64,000 nt of DNA from an uncultured Acidobacteriia bacterium (GCA_903900705.1 CAIUOG010000043.1:1-64000); one strand, 5' to 3'; positions 51,075 through 60,566 are shown, counted from the stretch's first letter. Numbers and translations: made by a program. Notes: generated by a model from the sequence alone, not told the origin.

Positions 51075-51904
51075 GCGCCCACCCCAGCGGCAACCCGGGC
51101 CGAGCCAGATGACATTCCGGACCGCAGTCGGTCCTCCCTGCTTGCCAGATGCGTGACACGGACTCCATAATTACCGTCCACAACAACCACTTCGCCACGG
51201 GCGATTACACAATCGTTCACGATTACATCCACCGGTTCCACCACCAGTCGGTTCAGCTCCACAATGGATCCGGTATTCAGTTTCAGCACCTCTCGAATCT
51301 GCAGGGACGTCCGACCGAAAGAGACGCTCACAGGCAGTGCCACATCCAAAAGCAGGTCGAAGGTCTTCGAGAAAGTACTCCCCCCGGTTGCCGGCGCCTT
51401 GACTTCCGGAGCCGCGCGGTCGTATTGACCGGCAAGTGACGGTAACCAGCCCGCCTTCAGATACCAGGTATCGCCGTCATCATTCTTCGCCGCAAAGACC
51501 TGCCACACAACGTCCGCGGGCTCCGCGGGCTGCTCTTCCCCCCGTGTGGCGGTGATTTCCTTCTGCACATCGGAGGTGAGCATAGTCGCAAGCCCACCAA
51601 TTGTCTGGCCAACAATCTCCTGCCACGTGGAACGGCAGTCTTCGTCGGTAAGAGTGTCGATTCCTACGGCGGCAAGAGTCAGTTTGCCGGCCGAGAACCA
51701 GAGATCCTTGCCCGCTACCAGCCAAAGAACCGGGTCCGGATCGAACGACAGGCACTGCTGCCAGACAATTGGCTCTGTCAGTTCCGGCTCTTGCTTCCGG
51801 TCCTCAGTAACCACGAATTCCTTCCCCGTCATGCTGGACAGGGCGCGGGCCAGCGCCGACTCAAAATGCGACACGATGCGACTGGTTGGCTCAGAATTAC
51901 TCAT
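51071..51904 (-). CDS. FliY/FliN-type motor switch protein
   Basis: 277 residues from ATG 51904 (GAGG 5 bp upstream); the longer frame to 51967 overlaps fliA and was rejected. The C-terminal SpoA domain (about 195-265: FDLLLDVALPVSVSFGRTSL, VLKLNTGSIVELNRLVVEPVDV, ARGEVVVVDGNYGVRV) is a FliN module. The N-terminal 150 residues (LWLVAGKDLWFSAGKLTLAAVG, WQEIVGQTIGGLATML) resemble the CheC-like half of FliY. A short FliN is encoded at 59026-59274, so the C-ring may be built from two kinds of FliN. CheC-type catalytic residues could not be confirmed. Confidence 0.82.
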   Translation of the reverse strand: MSNSEPTSRIVSHFESALARALSSMTGKEFVVTEDRKQEPELTEPIVWQQCLSFDPDPVLWLVAGKDLWFSAGKLTLAAVGIDTLTDEDCRSTWQEIVGQTIGGLATMLTSDVQKEITATRGEEQPAEPADVVWQVFAAKNDDGDTWYLKAGWLPSLAGQYDRAAPEVKAPATGGSTFSKTFDLLLDVALPVSVSFGRTSLQIREVLKLNTGSIVELNRLVVEPVDVIVNDCVIARGEVVVVDGNYGVRVTHLASREDRLRSGMSSGSARVAAGVGA

Positions 51905-51929
51905 ATGTTCCTCTTCCTTATCAGTGGCG

Positions 51930-52685
51930 TCAGTTCCGAACGCCCGGCCAGCGCTTCCCGATAGCATTGCGAAGCCGGATCACCGCTTGTGACTTCAGTT
52001 GCGAAACGCGGGTGAAATGCAGATCCATGATTTCCCCGATTTCTTTCAGCGTCATCTCTTCATAAAAATAGAGGCTTAACACCGTTCTTTCTGTCTTCGG
52101 AATGGACTCAATCGCGGAGGCAATGAGGCGCTCCAACTCCGCGCGTTCCAGTTGCTTTGCCGGCGAGTCGTCCTCCGGCGACGCAATATAGCGGATCAGG
52201 ACCGGCGTTTCCCCGCCGTCCTGCATGTATTCGAGTTCGCCAATCTCCAGCGCGGCGACTTCGGTGAGGCGCTGCCTGTATTCGTCAACCGAAATACCCA
52301 TTTCCGCGGCGATTTCGAATTCCTCCGGCGTCCGGCGCAACCGCTGTTCCGCACGTAACAATGCGGCTTCCAGATCCCTCGCCTGCCGGCGCTTCATCCT
52401 CGGAGCCCAGTCGGTTTCACGCAGGCTGTCGAGAATGGCCCCGCGAATCCGGAATTCAGCGTAGGTTTTCAGCTTGACGTTCTGTCGCGGATCGAAATTG
52501 TCGATCGCATTAATCAGGCCGATTACTCCAGCGGATAAAAGATCATCCAGTGCAACGGTATCGGGAAGGCGCTCATGGATCTTGCGAGCGATCAGACGGA
52601 CCTGGGGCAGATGCTCAATAATGAGCTTCTCGCGGTCTTCACCGGAACCAACGGCAACGGGAAACTGATATGCGGCAGCAGCCAA
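51930..52685 (-). CDS. fliA: FliA, sigma-28 flagellar sigma factor
   Basis: 251 residues from TTG 52685, the only start consistent with the frame (GGAG 8 bp upstream); no ATG occurs early. All regions are present: region 2 (LIIEHLPQVRLIARKIHERLP, LLSAGVIGLINAIDNFDP, YAEFRIRGAILDSLRETDWAP), region 3 (LRRTPEEFEIAAEMGISVDEY), region 4 (LSLYFYEEMTLKEIGEIMDLHFTRVSQL). It directs transcription of late genes such as flagellin, whose promoter matches the sigma-28 consensus. It follows flhF by 14 bp, an arrangement common in polar-flagellate bacteria. Confidence 0.96.
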   Translation of the reverse strand: MAAAAYQFPVAVGSGEDREKLIIEHLPQVRLIARKIHERLPDTVALDDLLSAGVIGLINAIDNFDPRQNVKLKTYAEFRIRGAILDSLRETDWAPRMKRRQARDLEAALLRAEQRLRRTPEEFEIAAEMGISVDEYRQRLTEVAALEIGELEYMQDGGETPVLIRYIASPEDDSPAKQLERAELERLIASAIESIPKTERTVLSLYFYEEMTLKEIGEIMDLHFTRVSQLKSQAVIRLRNAIGKRWPGVRN

Positions 52686-52699
52686 ATCGAGTTCTCCGT

Positions 52700-53887
52700 T
52701 CAGGCCGCGGCGGCAGCCAGACTCATGATGCCGGAAGCATCCTGAGCCAGCTTGGCGGCACTCACTTCTTCAAGATCATCGGGAATCCCGGACCCTGTTC
52801 CGGCGAACATTGCCGGAATGCCGCTGCGTATCAAAGTCTCCAGCATGGCTCCCGGCGCCACCGCCTCATCCAGACCGGTAAACAAGAGGCAGGAAGGCCC
52901 GACGGCGGAGAACCTTGCAACGGTTCGGACCATGTCGGCCGTTCTTGCATCAGCCCGCAAAACAAGATGCGTCTCAACCTCCTGAATCCTCCCAAGAAAA
53001 TTCGCCAAAGCCCCCATTTCCTCTTCCTCCGAAGGAGCGATTCCAGGTGTGTCAATAAGAATCAGCCCTTTGCGGGCTTCCCCGGTCAGAGTGAGTTGCA
53101 GGCTCTCCAGCGACTCGCAGGCGTGGAATGGCACGCCAAGCAGTGCGGCATACCGGGCCATCTGCTCCTGCCCGCCAACACCATGCGCGCCTGCGCTATA
53201 GATTTTGACCGGAATCCGTCTGGCCAGCCCATAACGGCAGGCGACTTTTACAAGGCTGGTCGACTTACCCCTCCCAGCGGGGCCTACGAACGCCAGTGTC
53301 CGACATTCACCCGGGTTCATCGGTGAAAAGGTGCGGACCGGTACGCGCGCGGCCAGTTCCTCAGAAAGAACCGCGCGGCGCTCACCGGGCTTTCTCGCCG
53401 TAGCAGCAGCAAGATCTCTCGCCGTTGCCATCTCCATTCCGTTCTCTGCCAGGCGAGTCATCAGAATCCCCTGCTCTTCCAGAGCAGCCCCTGACGCGAA
53501 GAGAAAATCGTCGAAAGTCGGCGTTGCATTCACGAGAGCGGATTTCCCCACTTCAGCGCGAAGGGCTGCGATCTGCTGACGCAGTTCATCCAGTTCGGAG
53601 CGGGGATATCGGGCAGCGCCCGGCAACGCCGAACCCTGCGCTGCGGTGGCATTCTGCAGTGCGAAATCGGAACTCCGCGCGACCGTTTGCGGCGCGAACA
53701 GCCTGCCGGAATCGGGGCGGGTGGTGGTGGGAGGGTCATAGGCGAAGGTCACTTCCAGGCGCCCAAAGTGCCGCATCTCAGCCGGAGCAGGGCGGGAGTT
53801 CAGCAGCATCGCCTCTGCACCCAACTCCTTCCGTGCCACCTCCAGCGCGGCTGGTACGCTTCCTGCAAAATAAGTCTTCGTCTGCAT
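52700..53887 (-). CDS. flhF: FlhF, SRP-type GTPase for flagellar placement
   Basis: 395 residues. The N-terminus (KTYFAGSVPAALEVARKELGAEAMLLNS) is the FlhF-specific basic segment. The NG GTPase domain has P-loop GPAGRGKSTS (near 195), the strand GLILIDTPGIAPSEE (G3) and a TKLD-equivalent TGLDEAVAPG (G4). FlhF recruits the first basal-body proteins to the pole and usually works with FlhG, whose gene is absent here; fliA follows directly instead. The gene starts 2 bp after flhA. Confidence 0.94.
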   Translation of the reverse strand: MQTKTYFAGSVPAALEVARKELGAEAMLLNSRPAPAEMRHFGRLEVTFAYDPPTTTRPDSGRLFAPQTVARSSDFALQNATAAQGSALPGAARYPRSELDELRQQIAALRAEVGKSALVNATPTFDDFLFASGAALEEQGILMTRLAENGMEMATARDLAAATARKPGERRAVLSEELAARVPVRTFSPMNPGECRTLAFVGPAGRGKSTSLVKVACRYGLARRIPVKIYSAGAHGVGGQEQMARYAALLGVPFHACESLESLQLTLTGEARKGLILIDTPGIAPSEEEEMGALANFLGRIQEVETHLVLRADARTADMVRTVARFSAVGPSCLLFTGLDEAVAPGAMLETLIRSGIPAMFAGTGSGIPDDLEEVSAAKLAQDASGIMSLAAAAA

Positions 53888-53889
53888 CG

Positions 53890-55968
53890 TTACTGCACCA
53901 CCCCTAAAGAAATCACTTTGATCCCCGCCGGGACCTCACTATGCGAAAGGAAAAAGAGGTTCGGCATGGAAGTTTCGAGCGACTGCCGGAGAAAATACCG
54001 GCATGCCGAACTAGTAATCACAGCCGTCGCGGACTCCGTAGGCCCGATCCCCCTCGTAAACCTGTCCAGTAAGTCTCTTAGCGCCTGAGGGGCCAAACCC
54101 AACGAGCTGTTCGACTCCCCGTGTTCCACCCCGCTTTCCACAAAGCGTTCGATTTGAGAATCAATGAACCAGGCCGGAAGATCCCCATTTCCATTGAGAT
54201 ACGGCTTAACGATCCCCCGTCGAATGGATTGCCTCACGTAGTCGGTCAGCAATACCGGATTGCGGGTGGAAGGGGCCGCTTCACCAAGGGATTCCAAAAT
54301 GGATACGGCGTCCCGGATTGAAACGCGTTCCCGGAGCAAATTCTGGAACACCCGTTGCACCGTCGCGAGTGGAAGAAGCTTGGGAACCAGGTCCTCGACC
54401 ACCCGCGCGTTCTCCACTGTGACCCGGTCCAGCATCTTTTTCGCTTCCTGGCGCGAGAACAACTCATGGGAGATCCGCTTGATCAACTCCGAAAGGTGCG
54501 TACTCATGACGCTGAGCGGATCGATCACGGTGTAACCCATCGCCCGCACCTTTTCAGCCTGTGACGAGGGAATCCACCATGCCGGGACACCAAAGGCAGG
54601 GTCCCTCGTCGGGCGGCCATCTGGTGGGCGTTCCGACGCGGTAACCGAAATCGCCAGTTCCGAACCCTGCGGCAATTCGAAGCGGGCGACTTCAACTCCT
54701 TTGAGCTGAATGCTGTACTCCCGGGATCGCAACCCCAGGTTGTCCGTCACCCGCACCGCGGGTATGATAAAGCCCAACTCCGAGGCCAGTTGTTTCCGTA
54801 TCGCGCCAATCCGTCGCAGCAGCGGGGAGTTCGCCCCCTCCGCCATGAACGAAATGAGGCCTACGCCAACCTCAATGGAGATCGGTTCCACGCGAAGCAG
54901 GTCTTCCAGATTCTCCTTCGCCGCTTTTGGCTGGGCGCTGGCAACAGCTGGCAGCGCCGCACTCTTCTTCATCTGCCACGCTATGGCGCCCAGACCGACG
55001 CCGAGCAGCAGGAACGGAATCTTGGGTAGCCCCGGGAACAGAGCCAATGCGATCAGAACGCCGCTCGACAGCATTAAGGGTTGAGGCGAACCAAAGATCT
55101 GCTTCTGGAATTCCACACCCAGACGATTGTCGGAAGTAGCGCGGGTGACAATCATGCCGCCGGATATCGAAATCATCAGGGCGGGAATCACGGTCACCAG
55201 ACCGTCGCCAATCGTCAGCACCGTGTAGGTCTGCAGCGCCTTGGCAACGTCGAGCCCGTGCTGCAGGACGCCGATCAGCAGTCCCGCCACGATGTTGATG
55301 GAAGTGATCAGGATTCCGGCCACCGCGTCGCGCTGCGTGAAGCGGCTGGCTCCGTCCATCGCCCCGAAGAACTCCGCCTCGCCCGCCAGCTCCTTGCGGC
55401 GGCGGCGTGCGGTCGCCTCATCAATCAGACCGGCATTCAGATCTGAATCGATGGACATCTGCTTGCCGGGCAGCGCGTCCAGTGTAAAGCGGGCAGTGAC
55501 TTCCGAGATACGCACTGCGCCATGGTTAATCACGACATACTGGATGGCGATCAGAACAAGGAAAATCACTGCCCCGATAATGTAGTTCCCGCCCACCACG
55601 AAATTACCGAATGCCTGAATCACGTCGCCCGCCGCGGAAGTGCCGGTGTGACCGTTGAGTAAAATCAGACGCGCCGAGGAGACATTCAGCGCCAGCCGGA
55701 ACAGCGTGAGCAAAAGCAGCGTCGTCGGAAAGACATTAAAGTCCACCGGCTTGGTGATGTACATCGCCACCATCAGCACAATGACGGACATCATGATGTC
55801 CGTCACAATCAGCAGGTCCAAAAGCACCGCCGGCATGGGCGCGATCAGCGCAACAACGATCGCGAGAACCGCCGCCGGCACCGCGAATTCGCTCGCCGCT
55901 TTCAGCGATACCAGGTCCGTTAACCCGCGAGGCAGGAATCCACCCGATTTTTGAGGGGCAGCCGTCAT
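53890..55968 (-). CDS. flhA: FlhA, export gate protein
   Basis: 692 residues. Eight membrane helices (about 25-330), with the FHIPEP signature region around NVFPTTLLLLTLFRLALNVSSARLIL, and the cytoplasmic tail from about 340 on. The tail carries YTVIDPLSVMSTHLSELIKR and NLLRERVSIRDAVSILESL, where chaperone-substrate complexes dock. With FlhB and FliPQR it forms the type-III export gate. It overlaps flhB by 4 bp. Confidence 0.97.
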   Translation of the reverse strand: MTAAPQKSGGFLPRGLTDLVSLKAASEFAVPAAVLAIVVALIAPMPAVLLDLLIVTDIMMSVIVLMVAMYITKPVDFNVFPTTLLLLTLFRLALNVSSARLILLNGHTGTSAAGDVIQAFGNFVVGGNYIIGAVIFLVLIAIQYVVINHGAVRISEVTARFTLDALPGKQMSIDSDLNAGLIDEATARRRRKELAGEAEFFGAMDGASRFTQRDAVAGILITSINIVAGLLIGVLQHGLDVAKALQTYTVLTIGDGLVTVIPALMISISGGMIVTRATSDNRLGVEFQKQIFGSPQPLMLSSGVLIALALFPGLPKIPFLLLGVGLGAIAWQMKKSAALPAVASAQPKAAKENLEDLLRVEPISIEVGVGLISFMAEGANSPLLRRIGAIRKQLASELGFIIPAVRVTDNLGLRSREYSIQLKGVEVARFELPQGSELAISVTASERPPDGRPTRDPAFGVPAWWIPSSQAEKVRAMGYTVIDPLSVMSTHLSELIKRISHELFSRQEAKKMLDRVTVENARVVEDLVPKLLPLATVQRVFQNLLRERVSIRDAVSILESLGEAAPSTRNPVLLTDYVRQSIRRGIVKPYLNGNGDLPAWFIDSQIERFVESGVEHGESNSSLGLAPQALRDLLDRFTRGIGPTESATAVITSSACRYFLRQSLETSMPNLFFLSHSEVPAGIKVISLGVVQ

Positions 55969-57035
55969 CTCGTGCGCCCCCCGACCGGATTGGTCATTCT
56001 GAAGATGTAGGCGAGAATCTCAGCAACCGCTCTATACAGATCCGGCGGAATCTCCTGCCCGATGTCCACAGACTTATACAGCGCCTGGGCGAGCGGCGGA
56101 TTCTCAATGATGGGGACCTGGTTTTCGATCGCGCGCTGACGAATCCGTGCGGCCAGATAGTTTTTCCCCTTGGCAACAACCTGGGGTGCAGTCATGCCAC
56201 CCTGCTCGTACTTGAGAGCGACCGCGTAGTGCGTCGGATTTACGATGACGGCCGTCGCGGTCGGCACCGCGCGCATCATGTTTTTGCGCCGCATGTCCCG
56301 CTGGATCTTCCGAATCCGGGCCTTGATCTGTGGATTACCGTCGCTCTCCCTCGACTCGTCTTTGATTTCCTGTTTGCTCATCATCAGCCGCTTGTTGTAG
56401 CGAGCGCGATCCCGGACCAGCATCACGACTCCCAGCAACAGCAACAGCCACGCGGCTTTTTTCAAAGCATCACGAATCAGCAAACCTGCCGATCCCGCCC
56501 CCACCGCCACCGGTAACATCGGGAGGCGCAGCAGTTCGGGAAGGCGATCCCGTACCAGAGACCAGGTCAGCCAGAACATCACAGGCATCATCACGAGAGC
56601 CTGCAGGAAATGCGCAAAATTGTTGGCGGGAACGTCCCGCAATCGGTTCGCGGGATTGAGCCGATCAAACTTCGGACTAAGATTGGTGAGACTGAAACCG
56701 AGATTCGTCGCACCCATCTGCAGGAGTACTGTCACAGCCATCAGAATTCCGCCCAGGACTGCGAGCGGCTGCAGGGTCACAAGGCTCAGGCGCAGAAGAA
56801 TTCGCACCAGATCTCCGGCAGTCAAAGAGGCACTAAAGGCCTTTGCCAGACCGGTAGCCATGGCTGAGCGCACAGTCAGGATCCAATCGGGGAAATATGT
56901 CGCGGCGAGGGTGACAAAGGTGAAGAACTGCGCAGCCGCGACGAATTCCCGGGCGGCAGGAAAATCACCGTCCTTGCGAGCTTTCTCCAGCCGTTTGGAA
57001 GTCGGCTTTTCCGTGCGCTGGGAACTGTCAGACAC
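55965..57035 (-). CDS. flhB: FlhB, export specificity-switch protein
   Basis: 356 residues from GTG 57035, overlapping the fliR stop (TAGTG). Four membrane helices, then KMMSKQEIKDESRESDGNPQIKARIRKIQ-type linker helices (as MMSKQEIKDESRESDG) and the autocleavage motif NPTHYAVALKYE. Cleavage within NPTH changes export from hook to filament substrates. The C-terminal IIENPPLAQALYKSVDIGQEIP is typical. Confidence 0.96.
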   Translation of the reverse strand: MSDSSQRTEKPTSKRLEKARKDGDFPAAREFVAAAQFFTFVTLAATYFPDWILTVRSAMATGLAKAFSASLTAGDLVRILLRLSLVTLQPLAVLGGILMAVTVLLQMGATNLGFSLTNLSPKFDRLNPANRLRDVPANNFAHFLQALVMMPVMFWLTWSLVRDRLPELLRLPMLPVAVGAGSAGLLIRDALKKAAWLLLLLGVVMLVRDRARYNKRLMMSKQEIKDESRESDGNPQIKARIRKIQRDMRRKNMMRAVPTATAVIVNPTHYAVALKYEQGGMTAPQVVAKGKNYLAARIRQRAIENQVPIIENPPLAQALYKSVDIGQEIPPDLYRAVAEILAYIFRMTNPVGGRTR

Positions 57036-57814
57036 TAGTGTCCACTCCGGAGCAGGGCTTCGATAAGACGGATTCCCTGAGTCATCATCGTGGTGAAGAA
57101 ACGTGGCTGGAACACCAGAGTCGCGCCCATCAGCAGCATGGAAGCCGCCAGTTTTACCGGCATGGTCAGGGTAACCAGCTGAATCTGCGCCTGAACGCGT
57201 CCCAACACGGACAGGGCGACGTCAGTCAGAAGGAGGAGGGCGATCACCGGCGCAGCCAACCGCAGACCCGCGCCGAAGATCGACCCGCTGAACCGAATGA
57301 TCGCCTCCGCCCAGGAATGTTTCACGGCAAACGACGCAGGCGGGCACGTGCGCAGACTGTCTGCCAGCGCCCGCACGAGCAGCCTGTCTGCGCCCGTCGC
57401 GTAAAACAACAGGCCCGATGTAATCTGGGCGAGGCTCAGCAATACCGTGGAGTCTGCGCCACTGCTCGGATCCACGGTGGAGGCAAATCCGAAGCCTGCC
57501 TGAATACTCACCACCTGCGCGGCGATTTGGAAAACTTCCAGCACAATGGCGACGACGAGCCCGATAGCGGTCCCCAAAGCCGCCTCCCCAGCCAGACCCG
57601 CCACCATGCCACCAACGCTGATCTCTGCCTGCGCCGGGCCTCTCCACTGCGGCCACAACAGCATGGTGAATGCGAGGGAAAGGAAAATCTTGGGCGTATC
57701 CGATGTGCCCCGAAATGCCGTCAACGGCAGAAAAGCAAACACGCACGACACCCGCGCGAGGGTAAACAGGAATCCAAACAGCGTCGGGTAACTGAATAAA
57801 TAGTCAGCGGGCAT
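57035..57814 (-). CDS. fliR: FliR, export gate protein
   Basis: 259 residues. Hydrophobic helices throughout; SCVFAFLPLTAFRGTSDTPKI, GFASTVDPSSGADSTVL, and AAPVIALLLLTDVALSVLGRVQAQI are FliR signatures. It forms the export channel with FliP and FliQ. It overlaps fliQ by 11 bp. Confidence 0.95.
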   Translation of the reverse strand: MPADYLFSYPTLFGFLFTLARVSCVFAFLPLTAFRGTSDTPKIFLSLAFTMLLWPQWRGPAQAEISVGGMVAGLAGEAALGTAIGLVVAIVLEVFQIAAQVVSIQAGFGFASTVDPSSGADSTVLLSLAQITSGLLFYATGADRLLVRALADSLRTCPPASFAVKHSWAEAIIRFSGSIFGAGLRLAAPVIALLLLTDVALSVLGRVQAQIQLVTLTMPVKLAASMLLMGATLVFQPRFFTTMMTQGIRLIEALLRSGH

Positions 57815-58073
57815 AGCGACTCAGATTCCCCAGGATGTCTATGGTGTAAGCCATGCTCTTATGCACCATCCAGGGCATAAGCATCAGACATCCCCCCAGA
57901 AATGCAATCAGGCGGGGAATTGAGTTAAAACCGGAGTCCTGTATAGACGTCACAATCTGGATCAGGCTGATCACAATGCCGGTAATGAACCCGATCGCGA
58001 GCAGGGGCGCCGCGATCCAGAAGGCCGTGACGAACATCTCGCCCACGATATGTGCAACCGCTTCCGGCGTCAC
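57804..58073 (-). CDS. fliQ: FliQ, export gate protein
   Basis: 89 residues from GTG 58073, overlapping the fliP stop (GTGA). Two membrane helices (about 17-38 and 55-75) with FITGIVISLIQIVTSIQDSGF, the standard FliQ loop. Length is normal. Confidence 0.95.
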   Translation of the reverse strand: MTPEAVAHIVGEMFVTAFWIAAPLLAIGFITGIVISLIQIVTSIQDSGFNSIPRLIAFLGGCLMLMPWMVHKSMAYTIDILGNLSRYAR

Positions 58074-58750
58074 GCGTAGAATCCTTTCATCAGAGAGCCG
58101 ATTGTCAGGTTCCAGCCATCGACAAGTACGAACAGGAGGATCTTGAATGGTGCTGAGACCATCGCGGGAGGCAACTGCACCATGCCGATCGAGAGAGTGA
58201 CGGAGGCCACAATAATGTCGATCAGCAGGAATGGCAGGAACAGCACGGCTCCAATCTGGAACCCTGCCCGCATTTCAGAAAGGATGTAGGCTGGCGCCAG
58301 TACAGTGAGTTCAATGTCAGCGGCTGTACGGGGCTGCGGCGAATGGGTGATGTCCAGAAAGAGCCGCACATCTTTTTCGCGGACAAAGCGCCCCAGATAT
58401 GCCTTCAGCGGCTTAGTGCCCTTATCCCAAGCCTCGGCTCCGCTGGCCGTCCCGGCCTCCAGCGGCTGCCAAGCGTCGTGATAAATCTCAAGGGCCACCG
58501 GCTGAATCAGGACCATTGTCAGGAACAGCGACAGCCCCACCAGAACCTGGTTGGACGGCGCACTCTGCGTCCCCAGTGCCTGCCGGAGGAAATGCAGCAC
58601 AATCGAAATCCGCAGGAAAGGCGTGATGGACATGACGATGGCCGGCAACAACGTCAGCAGCGTCATCAGAACGATGATCTGCATCGTCCCGCTCAGTTCT
58701 TTCGCAGGCGGTAAAAGAGACGGCAGTGCCACCGCGATTGCGCTTCTCAT
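58070..58750 (-). CDS. fliP: FliP, export gate protein
   Basis: 226 residues from ATG 58750, whose start overlaps the fliO stop by one base. The frame extends to 59101, but that upstream part overlaps fliO and fliN and has no FliP similarity. Signatures are MTPFLRISIVLHFLRQALGTQ-type (TPFLRISIVLHFLRQALG), PAYILSEMRAGFQIGAVLFLPF and LFVLVDGWNLTIGSLMKGF. The N-terminus is short, with a weak signal sequence for this family. Confidence 0.95.
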   Translation of the reverse strand: MRSAIAVALPSLLPPAKELSGTMQIIVLMTLLTLLPAIVMSITPFLRISIVLHFLRQALGTQSAPSNQVLVGLSLFLTMVLIQPVALEIYHDAWQPLEAGTASGAEAWDKGTKPLKAYLGRFVREKDVRLFLDITHSPQPRTAADIELTVLAPAYILSEMRAGFQIGAVLFLPFLLIDIIVASVTLSIGMVQLPPAMVSAPFKILLFVLVDGWNLTIGSLMKGFYA

Positions 58751-59010
58751 CAGGGACCAACCTCCAGAATCTGGCACGAAGAAGGCGACGTGGATATCAG
58801 TATCGACTTCTCGCCAACCCGCACCAGGCAGAGCGTATGCTGCGGACTCAATGCCACCCGTTCCATCACCTGCATCGTCCGCGAAACATCTCCGGGCCGC
58901 AGCCAGGGGAAACGGACCCGAGCCGTCCCCCTTGAACGGAAGACGCTGACGAACGCACCCAGCAATGCCAGTACGATTGCCACGGCCGCGACATTGTTCA
59001 GTGAGTCCAT
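58750..59010 (-). CDS. fliO: FliO, export gate assembly factor
   Basis: 86 residues. One membrane helix (about 5-22, NVAAVAIVLALLGAFVSVF) and a soluble part with MQVMERVALSPQHTLCLVRVG and KSILISTSPSSCQIL, the FliO pattern. It aids assembly of the FliP ring. It lies between fliN and fliP as in most operons, one base overlapping fliP. Confidence 0.9.
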   Translation of the reverse strand: MDSLNNVAAVAIVLALLGAFVSVFRSRGTARVRFPWLRPGDVSRTMQVMERVALSPQHTLCLVRVGEKSILISTSPSSCQILEVGP

Positions 59011-59025
59011 ACGAAAGGTTCCAAC

Positions 59026-59274
59026 TCAACGTTCCAGATTGAAGTCCGTAATCCGGACTCCCATAATGCTCTCGATAATCACGATTTCGCCAAACGCACA
59101 CAGGCGCTTGCCGATGAAAATATCGATATTTTCACCGGCCGAGCGAGACATTTCGACGATGCTGCCTTCTTCCAGAGACAGAATCTCCGACAGCTTCATC
59201 CACCGTTGATCGAGTTGCACTTCAATGTCGATCGGCACGTCAGCCAGGTGCGCGATCTCTTCCTGCGGCGTCAT
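59026..59274 (-). CDS. fliN: FliN, flagellar motor switch protein (short form)
   Basis: 82 residues, essentially only the SpoA domain: ADVPIDIEVQLDQRWMKLSE, LSLEEGSIVEMSRSAGENID, and CAFGEIVIIESIMGVRITDF. It forms the lower C-ring and an export docking site. A longer FliY-type protein is encoded at 51071. Confidence 0.95.
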   Translation of the reverse strand: MTPQEEIAHLADVPIDIEVQLDQRWMKLSEILSLEEGSIVEMSRSAGENIDIFIGKRLCAFGEIVIIESIMGVRITDFNLER

Positions 59275-59296
59275 GCCTGTCCTCTATCCGTTTCGC

Positions 59297-60562
59297 CTAC
59301 CGCTTCAGAGCGACTGTCTCCTGCATAATGTCGTCTTCCGTGGTGATGACTTTTGAGTTGGCCTGGTAGCCGCGCTCGTAAGTCAACAGGTTGGTGAATT
59401 CCTTGGCGATATCGACAGTGGATGTCTCGAGCGCGCCTCCCGAGATTTGCCCGCGCGACCCCGTCCCCGGAGTTCCGATGGCTGGGAGCGAAGTTGCCGA
59501 GGTCACGCCGAAATTGTTGTCGCCGAGATCCTGCATCGAGTCCGGATTGAGCACCGATGCAAGCGCAATCTGGGCCACCGGAATCGCATCACCATTCGAG
59601 TAGTGCGCCAGAATCTGGCCATTGGTCCCAATACTGACGTTCGTGAGTTGGCCCGATGGTGACCCGTCCTGAGTACTACCCAGATTGGCTGAAGCCTGTG
59701 AAAACTGCGTCAGTGACGCAACTCCGTTGGAATCATAAATATTCCAGTTGATATTCATGTCAGACGCACCATTCGTGAAACCCGTAATGGGAATAGCGAT
59801 CGGACCGTTCGCCGCGGTTGGTGATGTCAGGTGCCCGGTACCGTCGAAGGTCAGAGTTCCGGCAGCGAGCTGAGAAGCCGCGCTCGCGCTCGGATTCGCG
59901 AGGTCACTGGAGGGAATGGTGATTTTGTAGCTCCAGGTATCCGCGGCTGTCTTGGTATAAGTCACGGTCAGCGTATGCGTATTTCCCTGCGCATCCACGA
60001 CGGGCATCGGGGAACTGAAAGTCGCGTCCGTCGATGTCAGTGCGGCGTTGGCATTCAGATTGACCGCGAGCGAGATCGTCGTCGTCGCGGATGGCTGTCG
60101 GAGGCCCGTGATGGGCAGTTGAATATTTGACACCGAGCCGTTGGTATTGAGAACCCCGTTGAGTGCGTTCCAACCTTGTACGAATGCACCGCCCTGGGTC
60201 AGCAGGTTCCCGCTGGAGTCCACTTTGAAGTTGCCTCCACGTGTGAACTCCTGAGCTCCCGAGGCGGTATGAATCACAAAGAAGCCGTTGCCCTGAATCG
60301 CCGCATCATACGGCTGACTGGTGGACTGAATTGACCCCTGCGTAAAACTACGGGTGGACTGAGCAATCGTGGAACCGCCGACAGTTGAATGTCCCGAGCT
60401 CCCGCTGCTGATTCCAAGGCTTTGATTCACCAGATCCTGGAAGGAGACCGAGTTGCTCTTATACCCGGTGGTGTTGAGGTTGGCCAGGTTGCCGCTGACC
60501 ACATCAATTGCCAGGGAGTTGGCATTCAGTCCGGACAATGCGTTTGCAAATGTAGTTGACAC
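59297..60562 (-). CDS. flgE: FlgE, flagellar hook protein
   Basis: 421 residues from GTG 60562 (VSTTFANALSGLNANS), with AAGGA upstream and flgD ending 4 bp earlier; the longer frame to 60658 lies inside flgD. N-terminal IDVVSGNLANLNTTGYKSNSV and C-terminal STVDIAKEFTNLLTYERGYQANSKVI are the rod/hook signatures, and GTFTQGSIQSTSQPYDAAIQGNGFF-type core is present. It polymerises as the hook. Confidence 0.95.
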   Translation of the reverse strand: MSTTFANALSGLNANSLAIDVVSGNLANLNTTGYKSNSVSFQDLVNQSLGISSGSSGHSTVGGSTIAQSTRSFTQGSIQSTSQPYDAAIQGNGFFVIHTASGAQEFTRGGNFKVDSSGNLLTQGGAFVQGWNALNGVLNTNGSVSNIQLPITGLRQPSATTTISLAVNLNANAALTSTDATFSSPMPVVDAQGNTHTLTVTYTKTAADTWSYKITIPSSDLANPSASAASQLAAGTLTFDGTGHLTSPTAANGPIAIPITGFTNGASDMNINWNIYDSNGVASLTQFSQASANLGSTQDGSPSGQLTNVSIGTNGQILAHYSNGDAIPVAQIALASVLNPDSMQDLGDNNFGVTSATSLPAIGTPGTGSRGQISGGALETSTVDIAKEFTNLLTYERGYQANSKVITTEDDIMQETVALKR

Positions 60563-60566
60563 TGTT

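Noticed and set aside
58751-59101. N-terminal extension of FliP
   Set aside because: Overlaps fliO and fliN in other frames and lacks similarity to FliP.
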